From NCBI GenBank assembly GCA_017557425.1, contig JAFYYU010000004.1, positions 124,001 to 188,000 of the forward strand: DNA of 64,000 bases, read 5' to 3'. Within the stretch, counting starts at the first letter, position 1, and every line of letters starts with the position of its first letter. The notes beneath the pieces are model-generated. The model ran no database searches. It was not told the origin of the DNA and was given only the letters and a program-made list of their open reading frames with translations. Origin of the DNA: Muribaculaceae bacterium. GTDB lineage: Bacteria > Bacteroidota > Bacteroidia > Bacteroidales > Muribaculaceae. Below, piece after piece: positions 1 through 9,301 of the stretch. The position numbers were made by a program, and so were the translations under genes.

Positions 1-2355
1 TTGATAGAAGATGAATGACACTAACCATGCTACTGCGGTGGTGTAAATAATCTCAAACACCATCCACTTGGTGCCCGCTTCACGTCTGATGGCGGCCAGG
101 GCGGCGATGCAGGGGAAGTACAAAAGGATAAACAGCATGAACGAGTAGGCCACGATGGGGTTGAACACATGCGTGCCGTCATCCTTGGTGGCCGTTTGCA
201 GTTTCTCTTTGAGCGATGCCGATTCCTCGTTGGCATCTGCCTCGCCGGTATAGAGCACTCCCATGGTCGAGACCACAATCTCCTTGGCGGCAGCGCCGGT
301 AAGCACACTCACGCCCATCTGCCAGTTGAAGCCTAGAGGCGCCACGACAGGCTCGATGGCCTTGCCCATCATGCCCATGTAGGAGTTCTCGATCTGCTTC
401 TGCGGCGTTTGTCCCTCGTGGCGGGGGAAGTAGCCCAGTGCCCACACGATGATCGAGGCAGCAAGAATGACGGTGGCCATCTTCTGCAAGTACTGTTTGC
501 CCTTGCTCCACATGTGGATGGTGGCGTTGCGGGCAGTGGGTTTGCGGTACGGGGGCAGTTCCATCACAAACTGCGTCTTGTCGTGCTTCAGTATCGTTTT
601 GCTCAGCACGATGGCGGTGAGTGCAGCCACCAGGATGCCGATCAGGTAGATGCTCATCAGGATCAGGCCCTGCTTGGCGGTGAAGAAGGCGGCTACCAGC
701 AGCAGATAGGCCGGCAGGCGCGCCGAGCACGACATGAACGGGATGGTGAGGATGGTGACGATGCGGTCACGGCGGTTTTCCAGGGTGCGCGTTGCCATGA
801 TGGCAGGCACGCCGCAGCCAAAGCCGATGAGGTAGGGGATAAACGACTTGCCGTGTAGCCCCACGCGGTGCATGATGCGGTCCACGATGAATGCCGCACG
901 TGCCATGTAGCCGCTATCCTCCAGCAGCGAGATAAAGAAGAACAAAATCAGAATCTGGGGCAGGAACACGAGCACGCCGCCCACGCCGCCGATGATACCG
1001 TCAACGATCAGATCTTTGAGAATGCCGTCGGGCATAGTGCTCCCGATCCATTCTCCAATCCAGCCGATGCCTTTCTCTATCCACCCCTGCGGATAAGCGC
1101 CCAATGTGAAGGTGGCTTCAAACATCAGCCACATCAGCACCAGCAGGATGGGCAGGGCCAGCCAGCGGTTGGTCAGCAGGCGGTCCATCGAGTAGCCGGG
1201 TTTGGTCACGCCTGTAGCGCGGTCGGGGTTGTTGGTGAGGGCTTCGGCCAGCGCTCCGCGCACAAAGCCGTATTTCAGGTCGGTGATGATGCTCGTGATG
1301 TCGTCATTAAAGTCGCGTTCGATGCGCTGGCGCAGCTCGGTTGCCGTCGCTTTCACTTGCTCGCCATTTTCCTGGCCTTTAAGCAATAGCAGTGCATGCT
1401 GGTCGTTCTCGATGATCTTGAGCACGGTGTAGCGGTCCAGGGTGGGGCACATGTCGCTCAAGGTCTTGATGCTGTCCTCAATCAGGGGGCCGTAGTTCAC
1501 GTTGTGGTGACGTGTCTCCTGCTCGCTCTCGTCGATGGCGTCCATCGTGGCTTGCAGCACCTGTTTCACGCCATGGCCGTTAAAGGCGGTTACGGGCACC
1601 ATGCGGGCGCCCAGCAGACGGCTCATCATCTCGATGTCCAGTTTGTCGCCGCTTTTTTCCAGCTCGTCCCACATGTTCAGGGCTACCACCATGGGTATGT
1701 TCATGTCCATGATCTGGGTGGTCAGGTACAGGTTGCGCTCCAGATTGCCGGCGTCAACGATATTCAGGATGGCGTCAGGATGGTTGTCGCGGATATAGGT
1801 ACGGACATACATCTCCTCGGGAGTGTACTCGGTCAGCGAGTAGGTGCCGGGAAGGTCCACCAGCTGCACCTTGCGGCCGCCGATGCTGAACCACCCCTCC
1901 TTGCTGTCAACTGTCACGCCGCCATAGTTGCCCACTTTTTCCTTGGCCCCAGTCACATTATTAAATAATGACGTCTTGCCGCAGTTGGGGTTGCCGATCA
2001 GGGCCACGCGCAGCACATCGTCGGCCATCGGGTCAACGCCGGCCACTGTCGTCTCGACAATGCCGTTAAAGGCATCTTCCATATCGCAGAATTCTGCATC
2101 CTGGTCGGTGACCTCGACTTGGGCTGCCTCGCTGTGGCGCAGCGAGATGTGCGACCCCATAATCATGTATTCCACGGGATCCTTGAGCGGGGCGTTCTTG
2201 AGCACGGTCACTTTGGCACCGCGCACAAAGCCCATCTCCAGCAAGCGCTGGCGAAAGGCCCCGTCGCCTATCACGCGAACGACCTGCACAGTTCTGCCCA
2301 CGGGCTCATCGTCGAGTCGCCGTGTGATGATGTTTTTATCTTGGTTCTTGTCCAT
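1..2355 (-). CDS. feoB: Ferrous iron transport fusion protein FeoA-FeoB (3' end cut by window edge)
   Basis: GTP-dependent Fe(II) importer of the inner membrane, with a FeoA (SH3-like) domain fused in front of FeoB. Translating the minus strand from 2355 gives 785 codons with no stop. Residues 1-85 are FeoA-like (RLLEMGFVRGAKV). The G domain follows, with G1 GNPNCGKTS at 121-129, G2-type GNYGGVTVD near 142-150, G3 DLPG at 167-170 and G4 NMWD at 227-230. The rest is long and hydrophobic with Gate/core segments. The last visible residues (AWLVSFIFYQ) resemble the end of FeoB proteins, so only a few residues are probably missing. A well-formed promoter lies about 20 nt upstream of the start. FeoA-FeoB fusions are usual in Bacteroidales. 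No Fur box could be assigned by eye. Confidence 0.95.
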   Translation of the reverse strand, partial: MDKNQDKNIITRRLDDEPVGRTVQVVRVIGDGAFRQRLLEMGFVRGAKVTVLKNAPLKDPVEYMIMGSHISLRHSEAAQVEVTDQDAEFCDMEDAFNGIVETTVAGVDPMADDVLRVALIGNPNCGKTSLFNNVTGAKEKVGNYGGVTVDSKEGWFSIGGRKVQLVDLPGTYSLTEYTPEEMYVRTYIRDNHPDAILNIVDAGNLERNLYLTTQIMDMNIPMVVALNMWDELEKSGDKLDIEMMSRLLGARMVPVTAFNGHGVKQVLQATMDAIDESEQETRHHNVNYGPLIEDSIKTLSDMCPTLDRYTVLKIIENDQHALLLLKGQENGEQVKATATELRQRIERDFNDDITSIITDLKYGFVRGALAEALTNNPDRATGVTKPGYSMDRLLTNRWLALPILLVLMWLMFEATFTLGAYPQGWIEKGIGWIGEWIGSTMPDGILKDLIVDGIIGGVGGVLVFLPQILILFFFISLLEDSGYMARAAFIVDRIMHRVGLHGKSFIPYLIGFGCGVPAIMATRTLENRRDRIVTILTIPFMSCSARLPAYLLLVAAFFTAKQGLILMSIYLIGILVAALTAIVLSKTILKHDKTQFVMELPPYRKPTARNATIHMWSKGKQYLQKMATVILAASIIVWALGYFPRHEGQTPQKQIENSYMGMMGKAIEPVVAPLGFNWQMGVSVLTGAAAKEIVVSTMGVLYTGEADANEESASLKEKLQTATKDDGTHVFNPIVAYSFMLFILLYFPCIAALAAIRREAGTKWMVFEIIYTTAVAWLVSFIFYQ

Positions 2356-2382
2356 GTCATCTTGATATATCTTTCCAACCTG

Positions 2383-2413
2383 CAAAAATATGTCCTTCCA
2401 AAGCATCTCACAA
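2383..2413 (-). promoter_or_regulatory. Promoter of feoAB (-33/-7 type)
   Basis: On the minus strand, TTG (2411-2413) is followed after exactly 20 nt by TATTTTTG (2383-2390). This matches the Bacteroidota consensus TTG-N19-21-TAnnTTTG. Transcription should start near 2376, about 20 nt before the ATG at 2355, which supports that start. Confidence 0.65.
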
Positions 2414-2484
2414 TCCCCTTTTTTTATGTTTTCCTTCAGGTGCCATCCCCAAAAATGGGGATATAACACAAAAAACGCTTCAAC

Positions 2485-2573
2485 TCCCCACGCTAAGGCG
2501 CAAAGCCGCTAAGATATTATATTTACACACAACGAAAATCAAAAACTTAGCGCCTTAGCGTCTTTGCGTGGGG
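2485..2573. repeat. Imperfect palindromic REP-like element, copy 1
   Basis: The left arm CCCCACGCTAAGGCGCAAAG (about 2487-2506) and the right arm (about 2546-2573, ending TCTTTGCGTGGGG) are near reverse complements, with roughly 35 nt of AT-rich loop between them. The CTAAGGCGC/GCGCCTTAG words recur in the element at 30483-30555 and partly at 8262-8308. It lies wholly between genes. It could be a REP/MITE-type repeat or form an RNA stem; no transposase gene is nearby. Confidence 0.7.
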
Positions 2574-2858
2574 TTTAGCGGCTGAATGGTAGCGGAATTG
2601 TTAATGTCTGTTAAATCTCTGCAATCGATTAAACTTTTGTCTCGTTTATGAGTCATTATATCAGTTAAAATAAAGGAATAAAGCTTCAGACGTTTTTTAA
2701 AACTGACTTTTTCATAATAATAAAACAATTCAACCTTGTGCCGAACTGCTGACGAAGCATCACTAGACACAGAACATATAGGTCCCGCTTGACATTCCAT
2801 AGTCTCGGGACTTTTGTTTTTTTATGAGCCTGGAAAAGTTACTTTTTTTGCCTTTATC

Positions 2859-2889
2859 TTGCATTTTATTGGCAAATTCCTTATCTTTG
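2859..2889 (+). promoter_or_regulatory. Promoter of the BspA-like gene
   Basis: TTG (2859-2861), 20 nt, then TATCTTTG (2882-2889): a full match to the Bacteroidota -33/-7 consensus. The predicted start of transcription near 2896 gives a leader of about 40 nt made almost entirely of ACTAAAA/CTAACAA heptads. Confidence 0.7.
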
Positions 2890-2938
2890 CGACAACTAAA
2901 AACTAAAAACTAACAACTAACAACTAAAACATGCGATT

Positions 2939-5320
2939 ATGAAAAATCAATCATTACTCATTCGACTTTTTGCCCTGGTGGCGGCGATGATGTGCGCCCT
3001 GGGTGCTAGCGCTATTGAGGCATACGCCTGCTACACGTCATCGAACACGACGCTGACGTTCTACTACGACAACTACCGCAGCTCCCGCACGGGCACAATC
3101 TACGACCTGAATACGGGCAGCAACTATACTGACTGGGACGAAGACGGCACCAAATCCTATGTGACCAAGGTGGTCTTTGACCCCTCGTTTGCTAATGCTC
3201 GCCCGACGACCACCTTCGATTGGTTTTACGGCATGGGCAACCTTCAATCCTTCACGGGCATGAGCTACCTGAACACCAGCGAGGTCACCAATATGTCTCT
3301 TATGTTTCAAAGTTGCACTCAGTTGACGAGCCTTGACTTGAGCCATTTCAACACGTCCAAGGTGACAGATATGGGTGGTATGTTTTCTAACTCTACGAGT
3401 TTGAGAAGCCTTGACTTGAGCAGTTTCAACACTTCAAAGGTGACCAATATGGGTTGGATGTTCAATAAATGCAGCAATCTGCGGACCATCTATGTGGGCA
3501 ATGGCTGGACTACGGCGGCTGTGACGAGCTCCACAAATATGTTCTCCGACTGCATCAGCCTGATGGGAGGCGAGGGCACGACCTACAATGCCTCGAACCC
3601 GAAGGACAAGACCTACGCCCACATCGACGGCGGCACGAGCAACCCCGGCTACTTCACTGAGAAGGGACCCGAGGCCTATGCCTGCTATACGCCGTCGAAC
3701 ACGACGCTGACGTTCTACTACGACAACCAGCGCAGCAGCCGCACAGGCACGACCTACGACCTGAATTTAGGTATAAACTATACCGATTGGGAGACCGACG
3801 GCACCAATGCCAACGTGACCAAGGTGGTCTTTGACCCATCGTTCGCTGGTGCTCGCCCAACGACCACCAGCCGTTGGTTTTATAGCATGGCCAATCTTCA
3901 ATCCATCACGGGTATGAGCTACCTGAACACCAGCGAGGTCACCATTATGGCTTATATGTTTACTGGTTGTAATCATTTGCCGAGTCTTGACCTGAGCCAC
4001 TTCAACACGTCTAAGGTGACCGGAATGTACGGCATGTTCGAGGGTTGCTCTGGCTTGACAAGTCTTGACTTGAGCAGTTTCAACACGTCCCAGGTGACCA
4101 ACTTGCGCTCCTTGTTCTCTGGCTGCAGCAGCTTGACAAGCCTTGACTTGAGCAGTTTCAATACGTCCAAGGTGACCAACATGCGTTACGTGTTCGCTAA
4201 CAACAGCAATCTGCGAACCATCTATGTGGGCAGTGGCTGGAGCACTGCTGCCATGATATACTCAGATGATATGTTCGATGGCTGCACTAGCCTTGTGGGC
4301 GGCCAGGGCACGACCTATGATGCTGATCACGTCGATGGCTCCTATGCCCGCATCGACGGCGGCCCTAATAACCCGGGCTACTTCTCTGAGAAGGGGCCAG
4401 AAGCCTATGCCTGCTACACGCCGTCGAACACGACGCTGACGTTCTACTACGACACCCAGCGCAGCTCCCGCACGGGCACGACCTACGACCTGAACATGGA
4501 CACCAACCATCCCGGTTGGGATACTGACGGCACCAAAGACTATGTGACCAAGGTGGTCTTTCACTCCTCGTTCGCTGGCGCCCGCCCGACGACCACCTAC
4601 AATTGGTTCTATAACATGCAGAATCTTCAGTCCATCACGGGCATGGAATACCTGAACACCAGCGAGGTCACCCATATGGCATGGATGTTCGCTTACTGCA
4701 CAAATTTGACAAGCCTTGATGTGAGCCACTTCAACACGGCCAAGGTGACCAGCATGTGGACCATGTTCCGCGGCTGCAGCAGCCTGACGAGCATTGATGT
4801 AAGCCACTTCAATACGGCTAAGGTGACCAGCATGTCCGCCATGTTCCGTGACTGCAGCAGCTTGACAAGCCTTGACTTGAGCAGTTTCAATCCGTCCCAA
4901 GCTACTCACATAAATTACATGTTCTTAGGCTGCAGTAATCTGCGGACCATCTATGTGGGTAATGGCTGGAGCACTGCGGCTGTGACGTCCTCTACAGATA
5001 TGTTCAACGGTTGCACCAGCCTGGTGGGCGGCCAGGGCACGACCTGGAACTCATCCAACCCGACTGACAAGACCTATGCCCACATCGACGGCGGCCCCAG
5101 CAACCCGGGCTACTTTGCTGAAAAATCGGCCGCCCTGCGTGGAGACGTGAACTGCGACAGCAATGTGAGCATCAGCGACGTGACCGCCCTCATCGACTAC
5201 CTGTTGAGTGGTAATGCTTCTGACATCGATGTGGCAGCAGCCGATTGCAATAATGACAATAGCGTAAGCATCAGCGATGTAACCGCGCTCATTGACTACC
5301 TGTTGTCAGGTTCTTGGTAA
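2939..5320 (+). CDS. Secreted BspA-like (DUF285-type) leucine-rich repeat protein with dockerin-like tail
   Basis: A 793-residue exported protein. Residues 1-25 are a signal peptide (LALVAAMMCALGASA-type hydrophobic core). Then come three tandem copies of a large module, starting at nt 3017, 3671 and 4400, each opening EAYACYT-SNTTLTFYYD and closing near NPGYF. Inside each copy are 25-residue BspA/DUF285 repeats (LTSLDLSHFNTSKVT..M..MF). Copies 2 and 3 are about 25 residues longer than copy 1, which equals one extra repeat unit. The last 60 residues are a duplicated EF-hand-like dockerin segment (GDVNCDSNVSISDV and DCNNDNSVSISDV). BspA-type repeats often mediate adhesion; the partner here is unknown. 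The next gene has the same tail, suggesting a shared cell-surface fate. Confidence 0.85.
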   Translation: MKNQSLLIRLFALVAAMMCALGASAIEAYACYTSSNTTLTFYYDNYRSSRTGTIYDLNTGSNYTDWDEDGTKSYVTKVVFDPSFANARPTTTFDWFYGMGNLQSFTGMSYLNTSEVTNMSLMFQSCTQLTSLDLSHFNTSKVTDMGGMFSNSTSLRSLDLSSFNTSKVTNMGWMFNKCSNLRTIYVGNGWTTAAVTSSTNMFSDCISLMGGEGTTYNASNPKDKTYAHIDGGTSNPGYFTEKGPEAYACYTPSNTTLTFYYDNQRSSRTGTTYDLNLGINYTDWETDGTNANVTKVVFDPSFAGARPTTTSRWFYSMANLQSITGMSYLNTSEVTIMAYMFTGCNHLPSLDLSHFNTSKVTGMYGMFEGCSGLTSLDLSSFNTSQVTNLRSLFSGCSSLTSLDLSSFNTSKVTNMRYVFANNSNLRTIYVGSGWSTAAMIYSDDMFDGCTSLVGGQGTTYDADHVDGSYARIDGGPNNPGYFSEKGPEAYACYTPSNTTLTFYYDTQRSSRTGTTYDLNMDTNHPGWDTDGTKDYVTKVVFHSSFAGARPTTTYNWFYNMQNLQSITGMEYLNTSEVTHMAWMFAYCTNLTSLDVSHFNTAKVTSMWTMFRGCSSLTSIDVSHFNTAKVTSMSAMFRDCSSLTSLDLSSFNPSQATHINYMFLGCSNLRTIYVGNGWSTAAVTSSTDMFNGCTSLVGGQGTTWNSSNPTDKTYAHIDGGPSNPGYFAEKSAALRGDVNCDSNVSISDVTALIDYLLSGNASDIDVAAADCNNDNSVSISDVTALIDYLLSGSW
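3017..5131 (+). repeat. Three tandem long repeats inside the BspA-like gene
   Basis: Module boundaries are 3017-3670 (654 nt), 3671-4399 (729 nt) and 4400-about 5131 (about 732 nt). The 75-nt difference between copy 1 and the others equals one 25-codon BspA unit, so copy number has changed at both the module and the unit level. High nucleotide identity between copies makes the gene prone to recombination and to assembly collapse. Confidence 0.8.
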
Positions 5321-5519
5321 GGCATGGTATGAACAGTTCGCATCGAGTGATTGTTCTACAATATTAGAATATGAGTTATTTAGGGAAGGGTTCCCCAATA
5401 GCTCACAGCGTGTAATGAGACGAAAGCGTGTTGTCCTTTATTGGCAAATTAAGTCCCTACGCTTTCACTGACTGATACTTTAATGCCGAATTTCGGGGAC
5501 TCAGGAGGCAACAAGAATT

Positions 5520-8153
5520 ATGCGTATGAAAAAGCTATTATCTCTATTTATGTTTGTGCTGCTGGCAGGGTATGCAGCACAGGCTGCCACCAACTATGGC
5601 ATCAAGGTTGCCGGCGTGAGCGTTACCAGTGACAATGCCGGTGGCGTCACGGGGTCTAACATCAGCGGAACGGTGACCTACAACAACTCGACCAAGACGC
5701 TGACAATGACCAACGTCACCATCAACCTTACCAGCGGCAGCGACCGAGCCTTGCTTAACACAGGTTGCTCAGGGTTGACAGTGAAGTTTGTGGGCACCTG
5801 CTCTCTCACAACGAGAAACAAAGCCCCCATCCGTACCGAGTGCAACACGACCTTGTCGGCACCATCGTCAAGCACTAAAGTCACCATCTCCGGTGCTTAT
5901 GAGGGTGGAATCTTCATGGCCGGCAGCAGCCACACACTGTACATTGAGGGCCCCGGCAACTTTGATATCAGCACCTTTTATTGTCCCGCGATTGAAGGTG
6001 CCGAGGATTCAGGGTCGGGAATCCAACTGCAGACGCCCTATTATGTGACGTTCTCTAATGTCACGGCCGTGTTGAGTTCTACCGAGAACGACATCCGCAG
6101 GATTGTCAACGTCACCTTCAACTCCAACAGCCATGTCACCCTCAAGGCCACCAACAATTCGTCCTATTCAACCATCTCGGAAACCGGTTGCGTTTTCAAT
6201 GGCAACGAGACCATCTTGGCTCCCATCGGCGCCTATGCTGCCAGTGACGGAACCATCAAGGACGCGAACGGCAACAACATCCATGACCAGGATGTTTACA
6301 TCAGCGACAATTATGCGTTCCTCATCAACTCCACCAACTTCCCAAATGCCAACTTCCGCAACCACATGCTGGGCCTCTACCCCAAGGGCTACATGACACA
6401 GAGTGATGTGCAGAACCTGACCACCCTGAATGTTGACTCCAAAGGCATCACCAACATGAAGGGTGTGGAAAGGCTCACTTACCTGCAGTCGCTCTCCTGC
6501 GCCAATAATACGATTTCGTCGCTTGACTTGAGCAACAATACCCGGTTGACCAACCTCAGTTGCTACGGGAACAATATGACATCGCTCAACGTGAACAATT
6601 GTACCCAGCTCACCAGACTGGACTGTGCACCCAATAAACTGACGACGCTCAACTTGTCAAACCTGACCAAGCTGCAGAAACTTTACTGCTACAACAATAA
6701 ACTGACGTCGATTTCATTCGCATCGAGTACACCCGATCTGGAAACGGTGCAATGTCATACCAACAGTTTCGCAAGTTTCACATTGACAGGTCGTCCCTCC
6801 TTGAAGAAACTCGACATCAGCAATTGCCCATCATTGAAATCAGTCTTGTGCCAAAATAACAATTTGACTGATCTGGATGTGTCAGAGGATTATGCACTGG
6901 TCTGCATTCAGTGTGCGAATAACCCAAATCTGGACTACATAGAGGGCCTGGACGACTGCACAGCCTTGGAAACACTCTATTGTTCCAGCTGCTCTCTGAC
7001 TAATCTGAATGCTGTGTCGGGCATGCCCAATCTGGAGACGCTTTACTGCAACTACAATAAACTGACTTCGCTCACGGTGCAGAACAAGAGCAAGTTGACC
7101 ACAGTCTATTGCGACCATAATCCGAATCTGACCACCGCCACAATTACCAACAATTCGGTACTGACTGTATTGGGCATCCATAACTGCCCTGCGCTGACCT
7201 CGCTGAAGTGTTACTATAATGCGTTGACCACGCTGAGCGTGGGAGGCAACACAGCACTTCAGGAACTGCGGTGTTACGGCAATGCTAACCTGAGCAGCGC
7301 CTCAGGACTTGGAGAGTGCACAGCAATAACCTTTTTAGACGTCGATGATTGTGCCTTTACCAGCCTGCCCGTTCAGAACATGACCAACATCACCACAATT
7401 TATGCCTGCAATAACCGGCTGACCACTTTATCCGTTAATAACAGGAGCCAACTGAAAACGCTCCGTCTGGTTGAGAACGCATCCATGACCTCGCTCTCTT
7501 GCTATAACAATGCTTTGACCTATTTGAATGTTAACGGTTGCACAGCGTTGACCAACCTGACTTGCTATGGTAACGCTGACTTGCAGGAAATCTCGGGTCT
7601 GGGTGAATGTGCCAATCTGGTTACATTGACTGCCGCCAACTGTAAGCTCAGCAGCCTGACTGTAGCCAACCTGTCCAAGTTGCAGACGCTGAATTGCATC
7701 CACAACCAGCTGACATCGCTCAACGTGTCGGGATGCACGGCCCTAACTGAAATCGATTGCTACATGAACCGAATCAGCGGCTCGGGCATGACAACGCTGG
7801 TCAACAGTCTGCCCACGCGCTCGGCCAGCAGCCCCGGCGGTTTATTCGTCATTTACGACTCCGAGGAAAACAACTCGATGACCGCAGACCAGATCGCCAC
7901 AGCCCGTAACAAATACTGGTTGCCCAAGCGCTATACCACCAGCGGATGGATGGATTTGACGGCATCCCTGCGTGGCGACGTGAACGGCGACGGCAGCGTG
8001 AACATCAGCGACGTGACCTCACTGATCGATTACCTGTTGAGCGGCAACGCCAGCGGCGTCAACCTGACGGCCGCCGACTGCAACCAGGACAACAGTGTCA
8101 ACATCAGCGACGTCACCTCCCTGATCGACTACCTGCTTTCGGGGGCATGGTAA
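5520..8153 (+). CDS. Secreted leucine-rich repeat protein with dockerin-like tail
   Basis: An 877-residue protein. Residues 1-23 form a signal peptide (LLSLFMFVLLAGYAAQA). Residues about 25-250 are Thr/Ser/Asn-rich, look beta-structured and have no family I recognise. From about residue 265 to 800 there are some twenty irregular leucine-rich repeats of about 21 residues (for example LTSLNVNNCTQLTRLDC), of the type found in internalin-like and Bacteroidales surface proteins. The C-terminus is a duplicated dockerin-like segment (GDVNGDGSVNISDVTSLIDY, then DCNQDNSVNISDV) ending in GAW, nearly identical to the tail of the preceding gene. An AGGAGG lies about 11 nt before the start. A second ATG two codons in (5526) is an alternative start. 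Likely a surface adhesin or scaffold component. Confidence 0.8.
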   Translation: MRMKKLLSLFMFVLLAGYAAQAATNYGIKVAGVSVTSDNAGGVTGSNISGTVTYNNSTKTLTMTNVTINLTSGSDRALLNTGCSGLTVKFVGTCSLTTRNKAPIRTECNTTLSAPSSSTKVTISGAYEGGIFMAGSSHTLYIEGPGNFDISTFYCPAIEGAEDSGSGIQLQTPYYVTFSNVTAVLSSTENDIRRIVNVTFNSNSHVTLKATNNSSYSTISETGCVFNGNETILAPIGAYAASDGTIKDANGNNIHDQDVYISDNYAFLINSTNFPNANFRNHMLGLYPKGYMTQSDVQNLTTLNVDSKGITNMKGVERLTYLQSLSCANNTISSLDLSNNTRLTNLSCYGNNMTSLNVNNCTQLTRLDCAPNKLTTLNLSNLTKLQKLYCYNNKLTSISFASSTPDLETVQCHTNSFASFTLTGRPSLKKLDISNCPSLKSVLCQNNNLTDLDVSEDYALVCIQCANNPNLDYIEGLDDCTALETLYCSSCSLTNLNAVSGMPNLETLYCNYNKLTSLTVQNKSKLTTVYCDHNPNLTTATITNNSVLTVLGIHNCPALTSLKCYYNALTTLSVGGNTALQELRCYGNANLSSASGLGECTAITFLDVDDCAFTSLPVQNMTNITTIYACNNRLTTLSVNNRSQLKTLRLVENASMTSLSCYNNALTYLNVNGCTALTNLTCYGNADLQEISGLGECANLVTLTAANCKLSSLTVANLSKLQTLNCIHNQLTSLNVSGCTALTEIDCYMNRISGSGMTTLVNSLPTRSASSPGGLFVIYDSEENNSMTADQIATARNKYWLPKRYTTSGWMDLTASLRGDVNGDGSVNISDVTSLIDYLLSGNASGVNLTAADCNQDNSVNISDVTSLIDYLLSGAW

Positions 8154-8203
8154 TGATGCTCGCATTCGCTCGCAGATTAGTGATTAGTGATTAGAGATTA
8201 GTG

Positions 8204-8236
8204 AGGCATCCGCGTTAGAAGTGAGCGCGGATGCCT
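8204..8236. terminator. Hairpin between convergent genes
   Basis: AGGCATCCGCG (8204-8214) pairs perfectly with CGCGGATGCCT (8226-8236) around an 11-nt loop, between the LRR gene (+) and trmN6 (-). There is no strong T-run, so it may act as a weak terminator or RNA-stabilising end. A run of GATTAGTGATTAG repeats (8176-8203) lies directly before it. Confidence 0.5.
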
Positions 8237-8261
8237 ATTCGTAAAATTCGTTTAATTCGCC

Positions 8262-8308
8262 GACTAAGAAATTTGACGGCTTGGCGGCTTTGCGTGAGGC
8301 CAAAGGGG
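8262..8308. repeat. Partial REP-like element
   Basis: Contains CTAAGAAATTTGACGGC and GGCGGCTTTGCGTGAGGC, words related to the arms of the palindromes at 2485-2573 and 30483-30555. Only part of the element is recognisable. It sits between two convergent genes. Confidence 0.4.
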
Positions 8309-9019
8309 TTACATTTTCAGGTAGAAGTCACGAGTCAAGTCGATATATTCCTGGGTGAAAGTGCCGTCGGGGCGGGCTATGGTGAGCTCATCTTCCCTGT
8401 AGGGGATGTCACGGCGGGAGAGGAGCCACAGGGTGCGCTTGGGAGCGGCGCCCTCGATGGGGATGACGCGCGTGATGCGCCGGACGGGCAGTGAAGCGAA
8501 TGTTGCTGCCTCGATGATGTCGCCCTCGGCATCGGTGGGGGAAATCAGGGCGAGGGTGCCGTCGCCGGCCAGCAGGCGTGCCGCTCCCTCGATGAGTTGG
8601 CGGTAGGTGAGTGAGCAGGTGTGTCGCGCTAACGTGCGTGAGGCGTCGGGCGGCAACAAACTGTCGGTAAAGTAGGGTGGGTTAGAGACGATCAGGTCAT
8701 AACGGTCATTGTCTTTCATATCGTTGAAGTCGGCCAGAGTGGCAGTCAGGCGTTCACTCCAGGGCGAATTGGCGTAATTCAGACCGGCTTCCTCAATGGC
8801 GCCCTCGTCGATGTCAATGCCGGTGATCACGGCCTCGCTGTTGCGTTGCGCCACCATCAGGGCGATAACGCCACAACCCGTGCCCACGTCGAGCACACGA
8901 TGGACGCCCTCGACGGGGCACCACGCACCCAGCAGGACACCGTCGGTGCCCACTTTCATCGCCGTGCGGTCGTTGAGCACAGCAAATTGTTTGAACCTGA
9001 ATGTCTTTTCTCTACCCAT
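8309..9019 (-). CDS. trmN6: tRNA1(Val) (adenine(37)-N6)-methyltransferase
   Basis: SAM-dependent N6-adenine methyltransferase of the TrmN6/YfiC family, which modifies A37 next to the anticodon of tRNA-Val. The 236-residue product has the SAM-binding loop DVGTGCG at 44-50 and the amino-methyltransferase motif NPPY at 113-116, both where the family has them, and the family's N-terminal FRFKQF..L.D start. The frame stays open to a TTG at 9031, but TACCTTTG at 9029-9036 on the same strand looks like its -7 box, so the ATG at 9019 is preferred and the leader would be very short. Monocistronic; convergent with the LRR gene and divergent from the 9302 gene. Confidence 0.9.
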   Translation of the reverse strand: MGREKTFRFKQFAVLNDRTAMKVGTDGVLLGAWCPVEGVHRVLDVGTGCGVIALMVAQRNSEAVITGIDIDEGAIEEAGLNYANSPWSERLTATLADFNDMKDNDRYDLIVSNPPYFTDSLLPPDASRTLARHTCSLTYRQLIEGAARLLAGDGTLALISPTDAEGDIIEAATFASLPVRRITRVIPIEGAAPKRTLWLLSRRDIPYREDELTIARPDGTFTQEYIDLTRDFYLKM

Positions 9020-9301
9020 TTCTGTCGGCAAAGGTAGCCATTTTGTCGATACTTTTGGGGTGTTGGCTATGGCTTTTTTAACAGGATGGCATGATTCTTG
9101 CCAATCACATGTGCAGGCTAAATTGTTAAAAATGGTACATTTAGCATTTTTTCACTATCTAAAAATGCACGTGTATCACATTACTTTATAACTTGCGCCG
9201 TTTTTGGAATGGTTTTTTTATACAACTTAAACTATTTTAATAAATAGTGGTCTAAATGATAAACAACACTTAATAATAACTTTTTAAAACGTAATTGCAT
9301 T

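Larger units (their letters stand above)
2356..2938. other. 583-nt spacer between feoAB and the BspA-like gene
   Basis: The spacer is AT-rich and has no convincing gene. It holds the feoAB promoter (2383-2413), an imperfect palindromic repeat (2485-2573), a promoter facing right (2859-2889) and a run of ACTAAAA-like heptads just before the next start (about 2895-2929). An 81-codon open frame on the minus strand (2555-2800) looks non-coding: no recognisable family, and it begins inside the palindromic repeat. Confidence 0.7.

Noticed and set aside
2555..2800. 81-codon open frame on the minus strand in the feoAB/BspA spacer
   Set aside because: AT-rich, no recognisable family or signal peptide, begins inside the palindromic repeat; probably chance.
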